Origin: Ursus arctos
Lineage: Eukaryota; Chordata; Mammalia; Carnivora; Ursidae
DNA length: 64,000 nt
Direction of reading: 5' to 3'
Assembly: GCF_023065955.2 (NCBI RefSeq)
Contig: NW_026622930.1
Coordinates: 17,771,449-17,835,448 of the forward strand
Part shown: positions 45,018 to 56,364 of the stretch, piece after piece
How the letters are laid out: every line of letters begins with the position of its first letter
Position numbering within the stretch: the first letter of the stretch is position 1
Translations under genes and position numbers: made by a program
The notes under the pieces: model-generated
What the model saw: only the letters and a program-made list of their open reading frames with translations
Database searches by the model: none
Told to the model about the DNA's origin: nothing

Positions 45018-45850
45018 GTAAAGCATGATAAAGAGATGAAGTGATGGGGAAATATAAATATTATTTCAGATAGGCTGAAAGAAGACCTCTCTGATAAGTC
45101 AGTGTTCCAACAGAAGCCTGAACTAAATAAGGTGTAAGCTATGAAGGGATTGTTGAATAAAACATTTTAAACAGAGGAAACCAAGTCCAAAGGCCTTAAG
45201 GTAGGAACATGGTTAGCATAAGTTCATGAACAGCAGAGAATATCTCAGTTAAAGAGTAAAGAAAGAAGAGGGAGTGGTAGGAACATGAAGTGAGAGAAGC
45301 AGCCTAGGACAGATTGTGTAAGAACTTCTATGTCATAGTAAAATTTGGCTTCTGTTTTGAGCGAGATAAGGAGCCAATGGTGGATGTGGAGCAGAGGAGA
45401 GAGATGGCTTGCAGTAGTTAAAAGGTGTAAATTAGTGGCCTCAGCATAAATGAATATGCCTTCTACTACAATGGTAATTGGTGAATAGAATATGCACCAT
45501 GAGAAAAGAAGAAGAAAGTCAAGGATGACATCAAATATTTCTTTGTCCTAAATTACTAGAAAACTAGAGTTACCATTCACTAAAATGGAAAGCAAAGACA
45601 GAGCTGGTTGGGATGGGGGCAAATAAAGAGTGAATTTGGAGATGCTTCTTGAATATCCAAATGGAGGTCTTCAGTAGGAGGTGAGGGGTAGCTGTTAGAT
45701 ATAGACATGAGACTTTTTAATTTATGACAATGTTTAAACCAATGGGAGTGAAATAATCACTTTTAGAGATTAGAAAAAATAATTTAAAAAACTAAGTCTT
45801 GGGACATTCCAATGTTTAGAGTTTGGGAAAGTGAAAAGATCCAACAACAA
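45018..45850 (-). mobile_element. L2 LINE, antisense, right part, reaching into the reverse transcriptase region
   Basis: After an A-run (45001-45017) the L2 reverse complement resumes with 'gaagacctctctgataagtc', 'ccaaaggccttaaggtagg', 'gagcgagataaggagccaatgg', 'gagcagaggagagagatggc', 'gtcaaggatgacatcaaat' and 'gagatgcttcttgaatatcc'. The last blocks lie in the coding part of L2 (C-terminal to the YADD box of reverse transcriptase), now full of stops and shifts. Confidence 0.7.
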
Positions 45851-46344
45851 TCACCAAAACAACAAAGTTGAAGCTGGATATATGTCTGAAATGTGGAAGT
45901 GTAAACAAACATGTCTGAAAGTTTTATTTAAGGCTATATTTCTTAAATTAGTGTAGAATTCTCCTCAAATAAATAGATTTTATGTTCAAATACATTTTCA
46001 GTACCCTTTGCATTATATTGCCCTCTGTGAAATTCTTGATGAATATTTCTATATTAAAAGTTCTGTAGAAACTTAGTAACAAATGAACATATTGAAAATA
46101 TTCAACACAATATTAATTTTTTTTTATCATGGAAGCCTTTTGTTTTTAATAGCAGCTGATTAATTCCATGGCCCTAAAACTACTTTTGTTTCTCTGCTAC
46201 ATGCTAGTCCAATGCCTATTTTAGTGTGATTTGCCTATTTTTCTAAAACTAATAGTTAATAGTATTGTCTCCAATTTTTTTGGCACCTATAATGAGATGG
46301 GGAGAAGTGTCTAGATTTGGGGTATCTTTTTAATTTCAAAATGA
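45851..46344. other. Unassigned AT-rich DNA
   Basis: No feature can be supported. Confidence 0.5.
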
Positions 46345-46650
46345 GTAGAACTAGGTCATAGACTGAAGGATGAAGGTAAGGGAAAGAGACAATTAGGGAT
46401 GACTATAAGAGTTGGGCCATAGTAGCTGGTTAAATTATTATCTGTAACTGAGAGAAGAAAGGCTTTAAAGGTAAATATGAGACCAGGATTGCTTTGTAGG
46501 GTAGGGACTAAGTTAAATTTCACCCAAATGAAGATGTCTAAAAGGCAACTGGACATTTGAGTCACACTCAGAGAAAATTTATGACTAGATAAATTTGGGA
46601 GTGATGGACATAAGATATTATTTATGTTCCAAACTGAATGAGATGACCAC
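46345..46650 (-). mobile_element. Second L2 LINE fragment, antisense (ORF2-derived relic)
   Basis: The minus strand contains a stretch corresponding to the L2 reverse transcriptase C-terminal region. The residues SSCLLDIFIWVKFNL align with the family pattern around 'CLLDISTWM...HLKLN'. Because the 45.6 kb fragment covers the same part of L2, this is a separate copy. The 115-codon frame at 46356-46703 is a relic frame, not an active gene. Confidence 0.55.
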
Positions 46651-47624
46651 AGTGGAATATAGAGAATAGCAAAGGCATTGCAGGCTGCACCTCTTCCCAA
46701 CACATAGAGCTGTTATAGATGCAGCAGGAAATGACAGTGATTTTCCAGTGGATGTTTTGATGTCCTTTTTATAACAGTAGAGGACCAAAGTCAGTAGTAG
46801 AGGAGAAAATATTACCAACATGTGAATCTCCTGCTGTGGTCACTTATAATCTTTTGATGGATGGTTCAAAGCAAATAATTAAAAGTTCCATCTTTTCTAC
46901 CTCTTTCTACTCTAGTCCCGACAGTCCTCTATCCCCCTCCCTTCCGTCCTCTCTTTCTCTCTCTCTCTCCTAACCAGTTTATCTAATATGTCATTGAAAA
47001 AGTGTCTTACATGCAGTGTGTGGTGAGTTGAAATGCACACTCAGAACATTTTATTTGACTTTAAAATTTCTGCTAATCAAATCTTCTAAAATAATGAGAT
47101 TCTGGGCAATTCATTTATTGAAGAATTATATTCAGTAGATCATTTTTTTCCCCGTGCATTTCCTTGTTAACCAATTAGAGAAGTTGGATTATTTTGTAGA
47201 TACAGTGATTTTTGTCAAATCTCACTTGGAATGCTTTTGCATTTTTGTCTTTGTTTCTTTTTTCTGCACTGATTGCTGTTTAGCTTCATCAAATTAATGG
47301 TTTTGGAATCATAACACACAGTCATAGATTTGGGAAAGAGTCATAAAACATGAAGGGAAGGCTGATAATACTTGTTAAAAGATTTGAATAATTGTGTTTA
47401 TTTTTAAATGCAAAATTAAGCAGAAGAAAGTCAGAAAGTCAGATTTCATTAATATTAAGCGACTGTTCTCATCTTCACAGTTGCAGGAGAAAAGCAAGAA
47501 AGTCAGCCCCATATTTCTCCGCTGCACAATAATAGTGTTGCACTTGTGGGGACTGCTTGCTTCTGCATGGGAAATGGAGATGTCCAGTGCTTGAGCATGC
47601 GTTGGTAGGTCTGAAATAGTACAT
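46651..47624. other. Unassigned AT-rich DNA
   Basis: A short CT-rich run is at about 46935-46971. Nothing else is supported. Confidence 0.5.
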
Positions 47625-47770
47625 GTGATATAGACAGTGTTTTCCCCACACTACACAAAGAAAGCAGACTCAAAGAGGTTAAGTGGTATTCTGGCTGAAT
47701 AATTGTCAGGCTAAGGTTTAAACCCCCATATCTAAGCTGTACATCACAAGCTCTTTCTATGGCATCGCCT
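47625..47770 (-). mobile_element. MIR: MIR SINE, antisense
   Basis: It reads 'gcagactcaaagaggttaagtgg', 'tgtcaggctaaggtttaaaccccc' and 'cacaagctctttctatggc', the reverse complement of the MIR core and head. Confidence 0.7.
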
Positions 47771-48112
47771 TTCAGTATACCTAGCTCTAACTATGACTGG
47801 CTGATTCTCCTGCTGCATGGCCATGGTCTTCCTCTTGTTACATGCTGGTTACAAGAAGTCATGCAATCAGTACAGATACATGAAAAAGTCACTGTAAGAA
47901 AACAGAGTCAAGCCATCGATGCTGATCAGGCTCTGACAAAGCTAATTGCAACCTACATTTTCTCTTTGTATGTGAAATTAAAATAATGAAAAGTCTGAAA
48001 GTCTGAAGCATAAGAAATTTTCTAAGGAATTAAAATTTTGCCAGGGCATGTAAAAGTATATGGTGTGCTTGACTTTGGTGGTGTGTCAGTGAGTTTAAAT
48101 GGACCAGGCCCA

Positions 48113-48353
48113 GGGTGCCTGGGTAGCACAGTCCTTAAGTGTCTGACTCTTGGTTCTGGCTCAGGTCCTGATCTCACGGTCATGAGATTGGGTCCCATGT
48201 TGGGCTTTGGCTCTGGGCCCAGGCTCTTCGCTCAGCTTGGAGTAGGCTTGAGATTCTCTTTCCTTCTCCCTCTGCCCCTCCCACTCATGCTCTCTCTCTC
48301 TAAAATAAATAAATCTTAAAAAAATGAATGAATTAATGAATGAATGAATGAAC
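48113..48353 (+). mobile_element. SINEC: Older Can-SINE, sense, with target duplication and TGAA-expanded tail
   Basis: The head 'ggtgcctgggtagcacag', the 'cctgatctcacggtcatgag' box, a CT-rich segment and AAAATAAATAAATC are followed by a (TGAA)n tail instead of a pure A-run. GGACCAGGCCCA at 48101-48112 is repeated exactly at 48354-48365. The 93-codon frame across it is not a gene. Confidence 0.96.
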
Positions 48354-48429
48354 GGACCAGGCCCAAGAGCACAGATAGAAGAGCCATCGATAAAAAGATA
48401 AATTTTTTTGATTTTGTAAGTATTTCATG

Positions 48430-48800
48430 ATCCCTGAAAAAATTCTAAAAATATAGGAATATTTCAAAAGGTAACAAAATCACCTCTAATCTTTATAAAG
48501 AGACACCATTAAAGATATTTTTGGTATGCTTTCAGTGCATTTTTAATACTATTGATCCCGTATTTGTTTAGCGTGTCCTGCCACATTTTATTTATGTTTA
48601 CTGCCACATTTTATTATAAGTGTATTACTAACTTATTAAAATTTATTAGTTAATACACAAAATAACGATGCAGTATTATCACATGGTACATAAATGCTCT
48701 ACAATATATTTATTCGTTGCCCTTCTGTTGAGATTTAGTGTAAGTTCCACCTTTTTGTGAACAGAGTTGTGGTGAACATGTTGATAAGTGTTACAGTTAA
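48430..48800 (-). mobile_element. Old L1 (L1M-type) 3' end, antisense
   Basis: The order 'cctctaatctttataaag', 'accattaaagatatttttgg', 'cagtattatcacatgg', 'cttctgttgagatttagtg' and 'gttgtggtgaacatgttg' matches the reverse complement of old mammalian L1 3' ends. A short internal duplication of 'ctgccacattttatt' is at about 48580-48615. Confidence 0.6.
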
Positions 48801-49491
48801 AATACTTAAGTCTTAAATATGGAAGACATTTTTTAAATTATGTGGTATTTTCTCACATTTATAATTTAGGTTGACCCAATCAGGAATAAAGGGAATGCCA
48901 TTTTTATAAGCCCATTCTTTGGATTAGTTGATGGGAAATTGCCAATACTATGAAATAATTCACTGAATTAAAATAAAAGCTGGTGGGTTTTGTATAGATA
49001 AAGTGGCAAGTATGCTTTGATTCCAGCATTTTGAAATATTCAATCCTAGGCCTGGAAAAATGGCCCAATGCTGATTACAGATACTTTAGTATAATTAAGT
49101 CTGATCTCTTAGGAAATAACCTCTGCTTTCTAGTTAAAACATGACTGAACTGAATCCCTTCATGGATCTTTTTCTGAAAGTCTTGCTTTTCCCTTTAGGC
49201 GTGATGTTAGTCATTATGTTGTAATTTTGATTATGTGTAGAATGTTCATATTTATGTAGTTGCTGACACCTCTTCCTGTCACGATTCAAAGGCACATGAG
49301 TGAGTAGATAATAATGGTGATTTATTAAAATAAAAGTAAACAAATGCTTTAAATTCATCTAAAGGAGAAGTTTTACTCTGAATACAGGTGGTATATTTAG
49401 GGCCACTTACAAGTTTTATAGTTCTTTTTTTTTCCTTCTGCATTTTCTCAAACAGAAATGTTAACCCTAATATATATGGAAAAATTAAATA
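48801..49491. other. Unassigned AT-rich DNA
   Basis: No feature can be supported. Confidence 0.5.
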
Positions 49492-49496
49492 GAGAC

Positions 49497-49912
49497 TGAT
49501 GAAATTTGGAAGTTTTTGGGTTCATAAGCAAATGACCAAGAAAGAATTCTTGAGATGTTTTTCACACAAAAAGGTGATTTTATTATAGCATGGGGACAGG
49601 ACCTATGGGCAGAAAGGGCTGCACTGGGATTGTGAGGAGTCACTGATTATGTATTTTTTAATTAGTGGGGGTTAGGGATAGCATAAGTCTCTAAGGAATT
49701 TGGAAGCAAGGCTTTCAGGACCTTGAGAGGCTAGCTGCTGTTAAGATAAAGTTACTTTTAGTCTTTAATAAGACATAAACATTAAGACACTAAGGTGGCC
49801 ATGAGTTCCTTGAGGAAGGTCACACTCTGCGTATTTCAGGTATCCATTAGAGGGCTGCAAGCTGTAAGATTTAATTTAAGCTACATTTCTCTTGCCTTTG
49901 TTTCCCTCATCA
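49497..49912 (-). mobile_element. Second class I solo LTR, 416 bases, antisense
   Basis: It begins TGATG and ends CATCA like the LTR at 10515-11238. It shares long blocks with that copy: 'accaagaaagaattcttgag', 'tgggcagaaag', 'taagtctctaaggaattt', 'caggaccttgag' and the terminal 'tccctcatca'. GAGAC at 49492-49496 is repeated exactly at 49913-49917. It lacks roughly 300 bases of U3, including both homopolymer runs, and its TATA box has decayed. The same orientation and duplication length point to the same family but a separate insertion. Confidence 0.9.
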
Positions 49913-49917
49913 GAGAC

Positions 49918-50324
49918 AATCTTATTAATTCATTCTCTTAAAAACTAATGGAATTAGAAAGGAACATTGGTCATTTATTGACACATAATATATTGATTAG
50001 TTGACATGTGTAACTTATCGTGACTCAAAACTGTATCAGAAATTTAAATATTTCAAGATTTAGGTATTAATAAATTACATGACACATTTATTGATCCACT
50101 ACTGGAGATATGGATATCTGGATTCCTACTTATTTCTAGTGTATAGATGGTGATGGTGAATTGATGTCGCAACGAAATTATATTATTATTTTTTTTTTAT
50201 TAGAATAAATCTCTACAGTATTTTGTTTTAACTAAAATATATCCTAATTTGTTTAATATTTATAGGCATTATATACTGAATTAAATAAGTTCAAATTCCC
50301 CGTATGTTAACAAATTGGTGCTTA
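49918..50324. other. Unassigned AT-rich DNA
   Basis: Possibly contains weak old L1 sequence near 50090-50170. Nothing firm can be supported. Confidence 0.5.
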
Positions 50325-50490
50325 TCAGAGGGGAGGTTGGTGGGAGCATGGACTAAATGAGTGATGGGCATTAAGGAGTACGCTTGTGATGAACACTGGA
50401 TGTTGTATGTAAGTGATGAGTCACTAAATTCTACACCTGAAACTAATATTACACTATGTTAACTAGCTGGAATTTAAGTAAAAACTTAAA
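50325..50490 (+). mobile_element. Carnivore L1 3' end, sense
   Basis: It contains 'gagtgatgggcattaaggag', 'gtgatgaacactggatgttg', 'tatgtaagtgatgagtcac', 'ctacacctgaaactaatatt' and 'aactagctggaatttaag', the 3' untranslated end of carnivore L1, severely 5'-truncated. Confidence 0.9.
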
Positions 50491-50997
50491 TTAGTTTCCA
50501 ATATATCAGATAAAATAAAGTCATAATTTGTACTTAATGTTATAGAATAACTTTTTTTTTCCAGACTCTGCAATCTCTCTCATTCTGTGTACACTTAATT
50601 TATATCATCTCCATTCTCTTTTAGGTCACTGTGTTACATAGATTGAATTTTCTCATGTCCCTGATTTCACAGCTTCACACATTTACTGGGCACTGTAGTA
50701 TCTAGTTTCTCAAGAAATATTTGCAAATATACTACAAAGAATTCTGCTGTACATTGAACAAGCAATGTGATGGTAGAGTATTTCTTATCTAAGCTCTAAA
50801 TTATTAACTAAAATTTTCTTTATAGATGCATGGCTTCCAGAAAAAAAATTCCCACAGATGGAAGCCTGTTAATTATTCTTAGTGGGGTGATTCTTAAGTG
50901 AACAAGTAGGCTGTTAATTTGCCATTTGGGAAGGATTATTGATTTTTTATGGTGAGATAGTTCTGTAGTATTGACTTCATTCTATGTTTTAACCCTA
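50491..50997. other. Unassigned AT-rich DNA
   Basis: No feature can be supported. Confidence 0.5.
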
Positions 50998-51180
50998 GAC
51001 AATGGAGTCAGAAGGCCTGGGTTCTGGTCAATGCTCTCTGGACATGTAATTTTGTATAAATCACTCAACATCTTATCTGAATTTCCCTTCATATATGAAG
51101 TGGATAAAAAATACTTTCTATCGTGACTTCAGTAGGTTTACTGGGAATAATAAGGAATTCTATGTTTTATAGGCTGCAGT
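50998..51180 (+). mobile_element. MIR: MIR SINE, sense
   Basis: It contains 'gagtcagaaggcctgggttc', 'tgtataaatcactcaacatc' and 'tatatgaagtggataaaaaa', matching the MIR head, core and 3' part in order. Confidence 0.75.
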
Positions 51181-51312
51181 ACACTGGAAAATATACAGTG
51201 GTATTAATATTATAATTATCATTAACTGTATCTTAATTAACTTCTCTTAACACATAACCTTCATTAAAATAGGAAATTTCTGAAAACATGCAATATATGA
51301 CTTTATCATATA

Positions 51313-51686
51313 TATTAGTTTGTTAAGGCTACCATAACAAAGTATAATAGATTGGGTGGCTTAAACAACAGAAATTTATTTTTCAAAGCTCTGGAGAGTA
51401 AAAGTCTAAGATGAAGGTATTTTCAGGGTTGATTTCATTTTGAAGGCTCTTTCCTTTCTTTTGAGATGGCTGGCTGTCTTCTCCTTTTGCCTTCATATGG
51501 TCTTGTCTGTGTCCTAATCTCCTTTCTCTTATAAGGGCACCAGTCATATTGGATTAGGGGCCATTCTGATGACATCATTTAACCTTAATTACCACTCAAA
51601 AGACCTTATATCCAAATACTGTTATATTTTGAGATACTGGAAGTTAGAACCTCAACATATTTGGGGAAGACAATTCAGCCATAACA
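51313..51686 (-). mobile_element. MLT1-type MaLR LTR, antisense
   Basis: It contains 'ttaaggctaccataacaaag', 'attgggtggcttaaacaacag', 'ggcaccagtcatattggatt', 'gatgacatcatttaacctta' and the terminal 'caattcagccataaca', the reverse complement of an MLT1 LTR. The same family and orientation occur at 8092-8500. Confidence 0.85.
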
Positions 51687-51690
51687 CTGT

Positions 51691-52103
51691 GTAATGACAT
51701 TTTCCAAATGGTGTTCTGCTGAACACTAGTATTCAGATATACCTTAATAAAAAGTTAAAATAGTGAAGTGTATTAGGAGAATGCTAAGTAATACACAAAG
51801 AAATGTGTGTTTATTTGGTTTTCAGATTTTTGTAGGTCTTTTTGCAAACTAAGAGATAGTAATTTCCTGGAGAGGGTTAAAAGAGGCAGGCTCTCCTAAA
51901 TTTATTTGACCAAACAATATAACTTTATGGTTTGGAAAAGGCTATTGCATATACATTTTAATGCTTGCCATTTTTTTTTTAAGAGAAAAACAAAAATCTG
52001 CTACATCTGAAATATATATCTTAGGATAGGCTTAATTATGGTTATGGTAGGTAATCAATTTTACCATATTTGTGGAAGGGAGTTAAAAAAATCTACTTGG
52101 TTG
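51691..52103. other. Unassigned AT-rich DNA
   Basis: No feature can be supported. Confidence 0.5.
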
Positions 52104-52320
52104 GGGCACCTGGGTGGCACAGTCCTTAAGCGTCTGCCTTAGGCTCAGGGCGTGATCCCAGCGTTCTGGGATCAAGCCCTGCATCAGGCTCCTCCACTAG
52201 GAGCCTGCTTCTTCCTCTCCCACTCCCCCTGCTTGTGTTCCCTCTCTCGCTGGCTGTATCTATCTCTGTCGAATAAATAAATAAAATCTTTAAAATAAAT
52301 AAATAAATAAATAAAATTAA
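52104..52320 (+). mobile_element. SINEC: Young Can-SINE, sense
   Basis: The young-type blocks ('ggggcacctgggtggcacag', 'gcgtgatcccagcgttctgg', 'aggctcctccactaggagcc') are followed by a CT-rich segment and an expanded (AAAT)n tail. The minus frame at 52126-52341 is the usual SINE-derived open frame. No clear target duplication is seen, perhaps because of tail expansion. Confidence 0.96.
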
Positions 52321-52554
52321 AGCTCTCATCATGATTCTCATGTGTAGTCAGGAATAAAACTATGAATCAGAAGGAGAGATGGTGTGCAAGAGGTGAACTA
52401 TATTTATTAGGGAAAATTCCAAAAGTAAGATTTTAAAAATGGCAGTGGCTATAAAAGGTGAAATACAAAGATTTGGTTGATCATATTTCCTGAATTAATA
52501 TGTGAAAAGGAAGTGATCAGTAGGCCCTCAGAGCAGCCAGAACAGTTTTCATCT

Positions 52555-52790
52555 TGCAAAAATGAAACTTTATACCCATTAAACAACACCCCATTTCCCT
52601 CTATCTCCACCCTCTGACAACCACCATTCTATTTTCTGTCTCTGTGATTTTGACTACTCTAGATATTTCACGTAAGTAGAATCATACAGGGTTTGTCTTA
52701 TTATGACTGACTTATTTCACTTAGCATCTTGGCATAATGTCCTCATGGTTCATCCATGTTGTAATGTTTGTAGCACACTGCCAAACCCAC
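52555..52790 (-). mobile_element. Old L1 (L1M-type) 3' end, antisense
   Basis: The order 'acccattaaacaacacccc', 'ctgacaaccaccattctattttc', 'gattttgactactctag', 'tagaatcatacagggtttgtc', 'cttatttcacttagcatc' and 'ggttcatccatgttgtaatg' is the classic reverse complement of an L1M 3' region. Confidence 0.85.
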
Positions 52791-53944
52791 TCCCAGACTC
52801 CCAGGATTCTGAGATGCTCAAAGTTCACCTATTTTTTCAGAATGAGCTCATTTTTAAACAAGGGTTGTCCACTTCTTGTACAGAGAAGGCGCTGAAGAAA
52901 TCTGTTGCATGGTGCTCATTTCTCTTGTTAGGGATTATCCAAGAAATGTAGTGCAACATCTAGTAGGTGATATAGCCATTTCCTGTCCCATTCTGCAAGA
53001 AAATGGGATATAAGTTGAATTTATCTCAACCTTTAATTTAAAAATGAAACGTAATAAGAAGAATATATAAAGAAAAATTTTAACGAAAGACTTGACCTCT
53101 CCTCTGTGCTTGCTAACTATTATTTTGATTCTCCAGTGTCTTACAGGAAAGTATGTGCCTTAGTTCCTTTTCTGTTTAAGTTCTGTGTGCTTAAATAACC
53201 TAAAAGAATCTGAAAATTCTAAATAAACAGATCCAGCTCAGGTGTGCACTTCAAAATGGAGATGAAAGTCTCATGACATTACTCAGTATTTCCGGCCTCA
53301 CCAGCTCACTCTGGAAAGAAAAGGAGACTCATAGTAGTCTACAGAAGGGCATTTTTTGGTTCTGTGTCCATATGCCCAGGAGGAGAAACTGACTGAACTT
53401 AAAAATAACTACAAACTATATTTAGGTATTTGACATCTATCTATCTGTAGGTTACTGATGATATTAAAGTGGTCAATGTTGCATCAGTTGATATTCTTAG
53501 GTAAAGATGAAACAAAACAACTAAGGTTATAGTACAGAAACTTTCTCAAAATTACCTAATAAATGGATACACATAAATGAAAAGTTTAATTTAAATTTAA
53601 TTTAATGTTTTCTTGGAGGACATGATGGTGGTTTTCTCTGGAATTTTTGTTTTGTTGTTTATGGAGATAACTGTATCTATCTCAAGGGTCAGAATTAGAC
53701 CAGCTGATTTAATGTAATGACTGATTTTTAAATATATGTTACTAGTTCTTCAGCTCAAAGTAAAAATAATGACAATTCCTTTTTTTTTTTCTTTCACATT
53801 CCTGTTTAATCACCTCTTCTCAGGAGACTATAAGAGAAGCAACTAGGTTAAAAATAATGGCAAAATGTTAATAATTTTTGAAAATATGTAATCTTATCAC
53901 TACTTTAGATTAATATATGTGGAGAAATTAATTTTTACTTAGGT
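52791..53944. other. Unassigned AT-rich DNA
   Basis: No gene or repeat can be supported. Confidence 0.5.
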
Positions 53945-54110
53945 AGCTAACTTTTATTTCAGAGGTAACTAATACTCTTTTTCATAGCACTTCTGATAAT
54001 TAACTCATTTTGGTCCAGTGCTAACTGTATTATGCTTATTTCCCAGACAAGAAATCTGAAGCTAAATATTTTTGGTAGATTGTGACTCAGAGGCAGACCT
54101 TGTTGGAAGA
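53945..54110 (-). mobile_element. MIR: Possible MIR, antisense, very degraded
   Basis: Only the block 'ttatttcccagacaagaaatctgaagc' and the following 'gtgactcagaggcagacc' resemble the MIR reverse complement. Confidence 0.35.
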
Positions 54111-54255
54111 CCAAGATAATTTCTGTTGCAGCACTTTACCTCAAAAAGCAATAACCCCTAAGAAGTTACTGATATATATATGTATTTTTAGTTTGTTTCA
54201 GAAATTGAACTTCAATATCACATAAAATGCATTTCTTATATCTACCTCAGCATGA

Positions 54256-54306
54256 TTATATTGTAAAAAAAAAAAAAAGAAAGAAAGAAAAGGAAAAGAA
54301 AAAAAC
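54256..54306. repeat. A-rich low-complexity tract
   Basis: A 14-base A-run passing into GAAA units. It could be an old retroposon tail without a recognisable body. Confidence 0.85.
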
Positions 54307-54444
54307 ATAGTCCAAATTGGATTTTCAAAAAAACTGTAAAGATGTGGCAAAATTCACACATATTCATACACTGATAATCCAGTAATCATGTTATTTCTTA
54401 TTTTCCTAAGGAAAGGAAGGAAAAGAAGAATAATAGGAGAAAAA

Positions 54445-54645
54445 ATGAAGGTTAACTGATATCCTACCATTTCTGTGCCAGGCACTTTCATGTATGTCAT
54501 CCAATTTATAGTCAAAGCACAATTTTAAGGTGGAATGTCCCCATTTAGAGATGAGGAAGCTGAAGGTCAGAGAGTTTAGTTTAGTTCCAAAGCTTGGATT
54601 TAAAATCAATTCTGGTTTCAAAACCTTTGCTTTATCTACATCTTG
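54445..54645 (-). mobile_element. MIR: MIR SINE, antisense
   Basis: It contains 'ctgtgccaggcactttcatg', 'tccccatttagagatgaggaagctgaagg', 'agagagtttag' and 'cctttgctttatctacatc', a fairly complete MIR reverse complement. Confidence 0.75.
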
Positions 54646-55822
54646 AAATATGAGTGAATTTGCATGAATATTTAGTGTTGCAGGAAATCACAGAGAAATC
54701 TCATCCAAAGATATTTATTACATTTACACCTTTTATAAAGTTTCAAGCCAAACTATTCTCAAAAGGAGAAAATGTACTTCAGATGATGATTAAGAACTCA
54801 CTTGTTAGCAAAACATGTAAGTTTTCTTCTGAATTATTCTGTTGTATCGTGCTTCAGAATATACACTTCTTAAAATGCTCCATTCACATTTTCAAAGTAG
54901 GTCTGTAAGTTCCTAATTTTTGTTCTGCACCTCAGAAAGAAGCTTTGCCATACATTATATCAAGACTGTGGATTTCTAGATTCATTTTATGATTAAATAA
55001 TAAAGAAAACCTTACATCCCAATTTCCAGAGTCTTCCAAAATTATTGCTTTGATCAAGATATCCTTTCAACCTCTAGTTCAAGGGGAGGAAATCCAGGGC
55101 AGCCTTCCTTTAGTTTCTCTGCCCCCATTACAATTTAGCCTTGACCTTGGATGACCCATTTTTAGGGCGTAAGGACAGCTAAGCAGGGGTCTCATTTAAT
55201 GAAAGGCAGAAGATTGTGATAAAGTCCACATGGGATAAAAATGGGAGGAGAGTTGACATTTTTACAGAATAATGATGATTAGTAAAAACAGACTCTCTCC
55301 CCTTCCCTGTGTTTCATTCTGTGCACAGATTCAAGGCTAGGACCCATGATCTTATTCTAAATTTATTGTCTATAGACAGAAATATAGCAGAAGCTTTCAT
55401 CACAAATGTATCTCATTACAGGAAAATTCTTACCCTTATGAAATGCTACACTATCAAAGAAAAAAGCTGAAATAACAGATAACCTGGGATTATTTTATGG
55501 TGCATTCTCAGGCTGAGGTTGTAGGAATTAGCAAAATGTTAAGGGTTAATCTGAGAATCAACTTTCACAGATGTATCACGGACAGTGCAAGAGGCATATT
55601 TAGAGAGGTTTGGATTGTGCATACCTCAAGTCTTTAACCACACCCAGTTAAAACATCATTATAAATATGGCAGTATGTGTAGAAGATGGTGATACAGATA
55701 TTTTTCTGCTTTCACTGTAGCATCTCAGACTGGTGAGAGATTCCTTGTGTTGTTAAAACAGTGCTTATCTCCATCTCTGCTATCATGGCCACGCCCTTTC
55801 TCTCTTCCCCTCTATTTTTTTA
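54646..55822. other. Unassigned DNA
   Basis: No gene or nameable repeat is supported. Confidence 0.5.
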
Positions 55823-56080
55823 AGCCACTTTATTGAGGTATGATGGATATAAAAACAAAGCTGTTCATATTTATTGTATACCATTTGAGGAGTTTAGAAG
55901 TAAGTATACACCTATGAAACCATCACTATAATATGTCGTCTATTACCTCTGAAAGTTTTCTTCCCCTTCTTATTTATTATTATTTTTATTCTTTGTGTGT
56001 GCTTGTGTATGTGTGGTTTTCTGTGTATGTGTGTGATAAGAACACTGTACATAATACCTACCTCCTTAACAATGGCTACT
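55823..56080 (-). mobile_element. Old L1 (L1M-type) fragment, antisense
   Basis: It contains 'ccactttattgaggtatgatgg', 'catttgaggagtttagaagtaag', 'acacctatgaaaccatcac', 'ctctgaaagttttcttcc' and 'gtgataagaacactgtac', the reverse complement of an L1M segment. A TG-rich stretch grew within it. Confidence 0.72.
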
Positions 56081-56109
56081 CTTTGCAAAAGTTCATGTGT
56101 GGCCAATAG

Positions 56110-56364
56110 TTAGCCAAGTAAGGAAGTTGGCTTATTCTTTTCACTTGGTTTAGTACCATTTCTGCAGCGGATCTTCTCTGTTCGGCATTGTTGTTCAATG
56201 CAATGAAACTCATCCTTTATGCCCACAAGCATCTTTCCCAGATCTCCTTGTTGCTGACTTCTCCAGTCTTGTTCTTCCAGCCAGGTCACTGACCAATTAG
56301 CTAAGCCATTGGGACCATGCCAACAGTGTGTTACATATAACACAGGACCCTTGCTAGTGGCCAT
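56110..56364 (-). pseudogene. ERVL-like pol fragment (RNase H region), broken
   Basis: The minus strand is open for 84 codons. Its middle carries the spaced pattern NGLA-x-WS-x-TW followed by DW (residues about 19-32), which matches the RNase H region of class III (ERVL-type) endogenous retroviral pol as I know it. The acidic residue expected in the preceding 'YTDSW' segment has been lost (YVTHCW is seen), and the frame stops shortly after, so no functional enzyme is encoded. Neighbouring sequence on the same strand (to about 57350) may be more of the same provirus but I could not assign it. LTRs of its own are not visible. Confidence 0.5.

Noticed and set aside
46356..46821. Overlapping minus-strand frames of 115 and 67 codons
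   Set aside because: They include a decayed L2 reverse transcriptase segment and carry no intact catalytic core.
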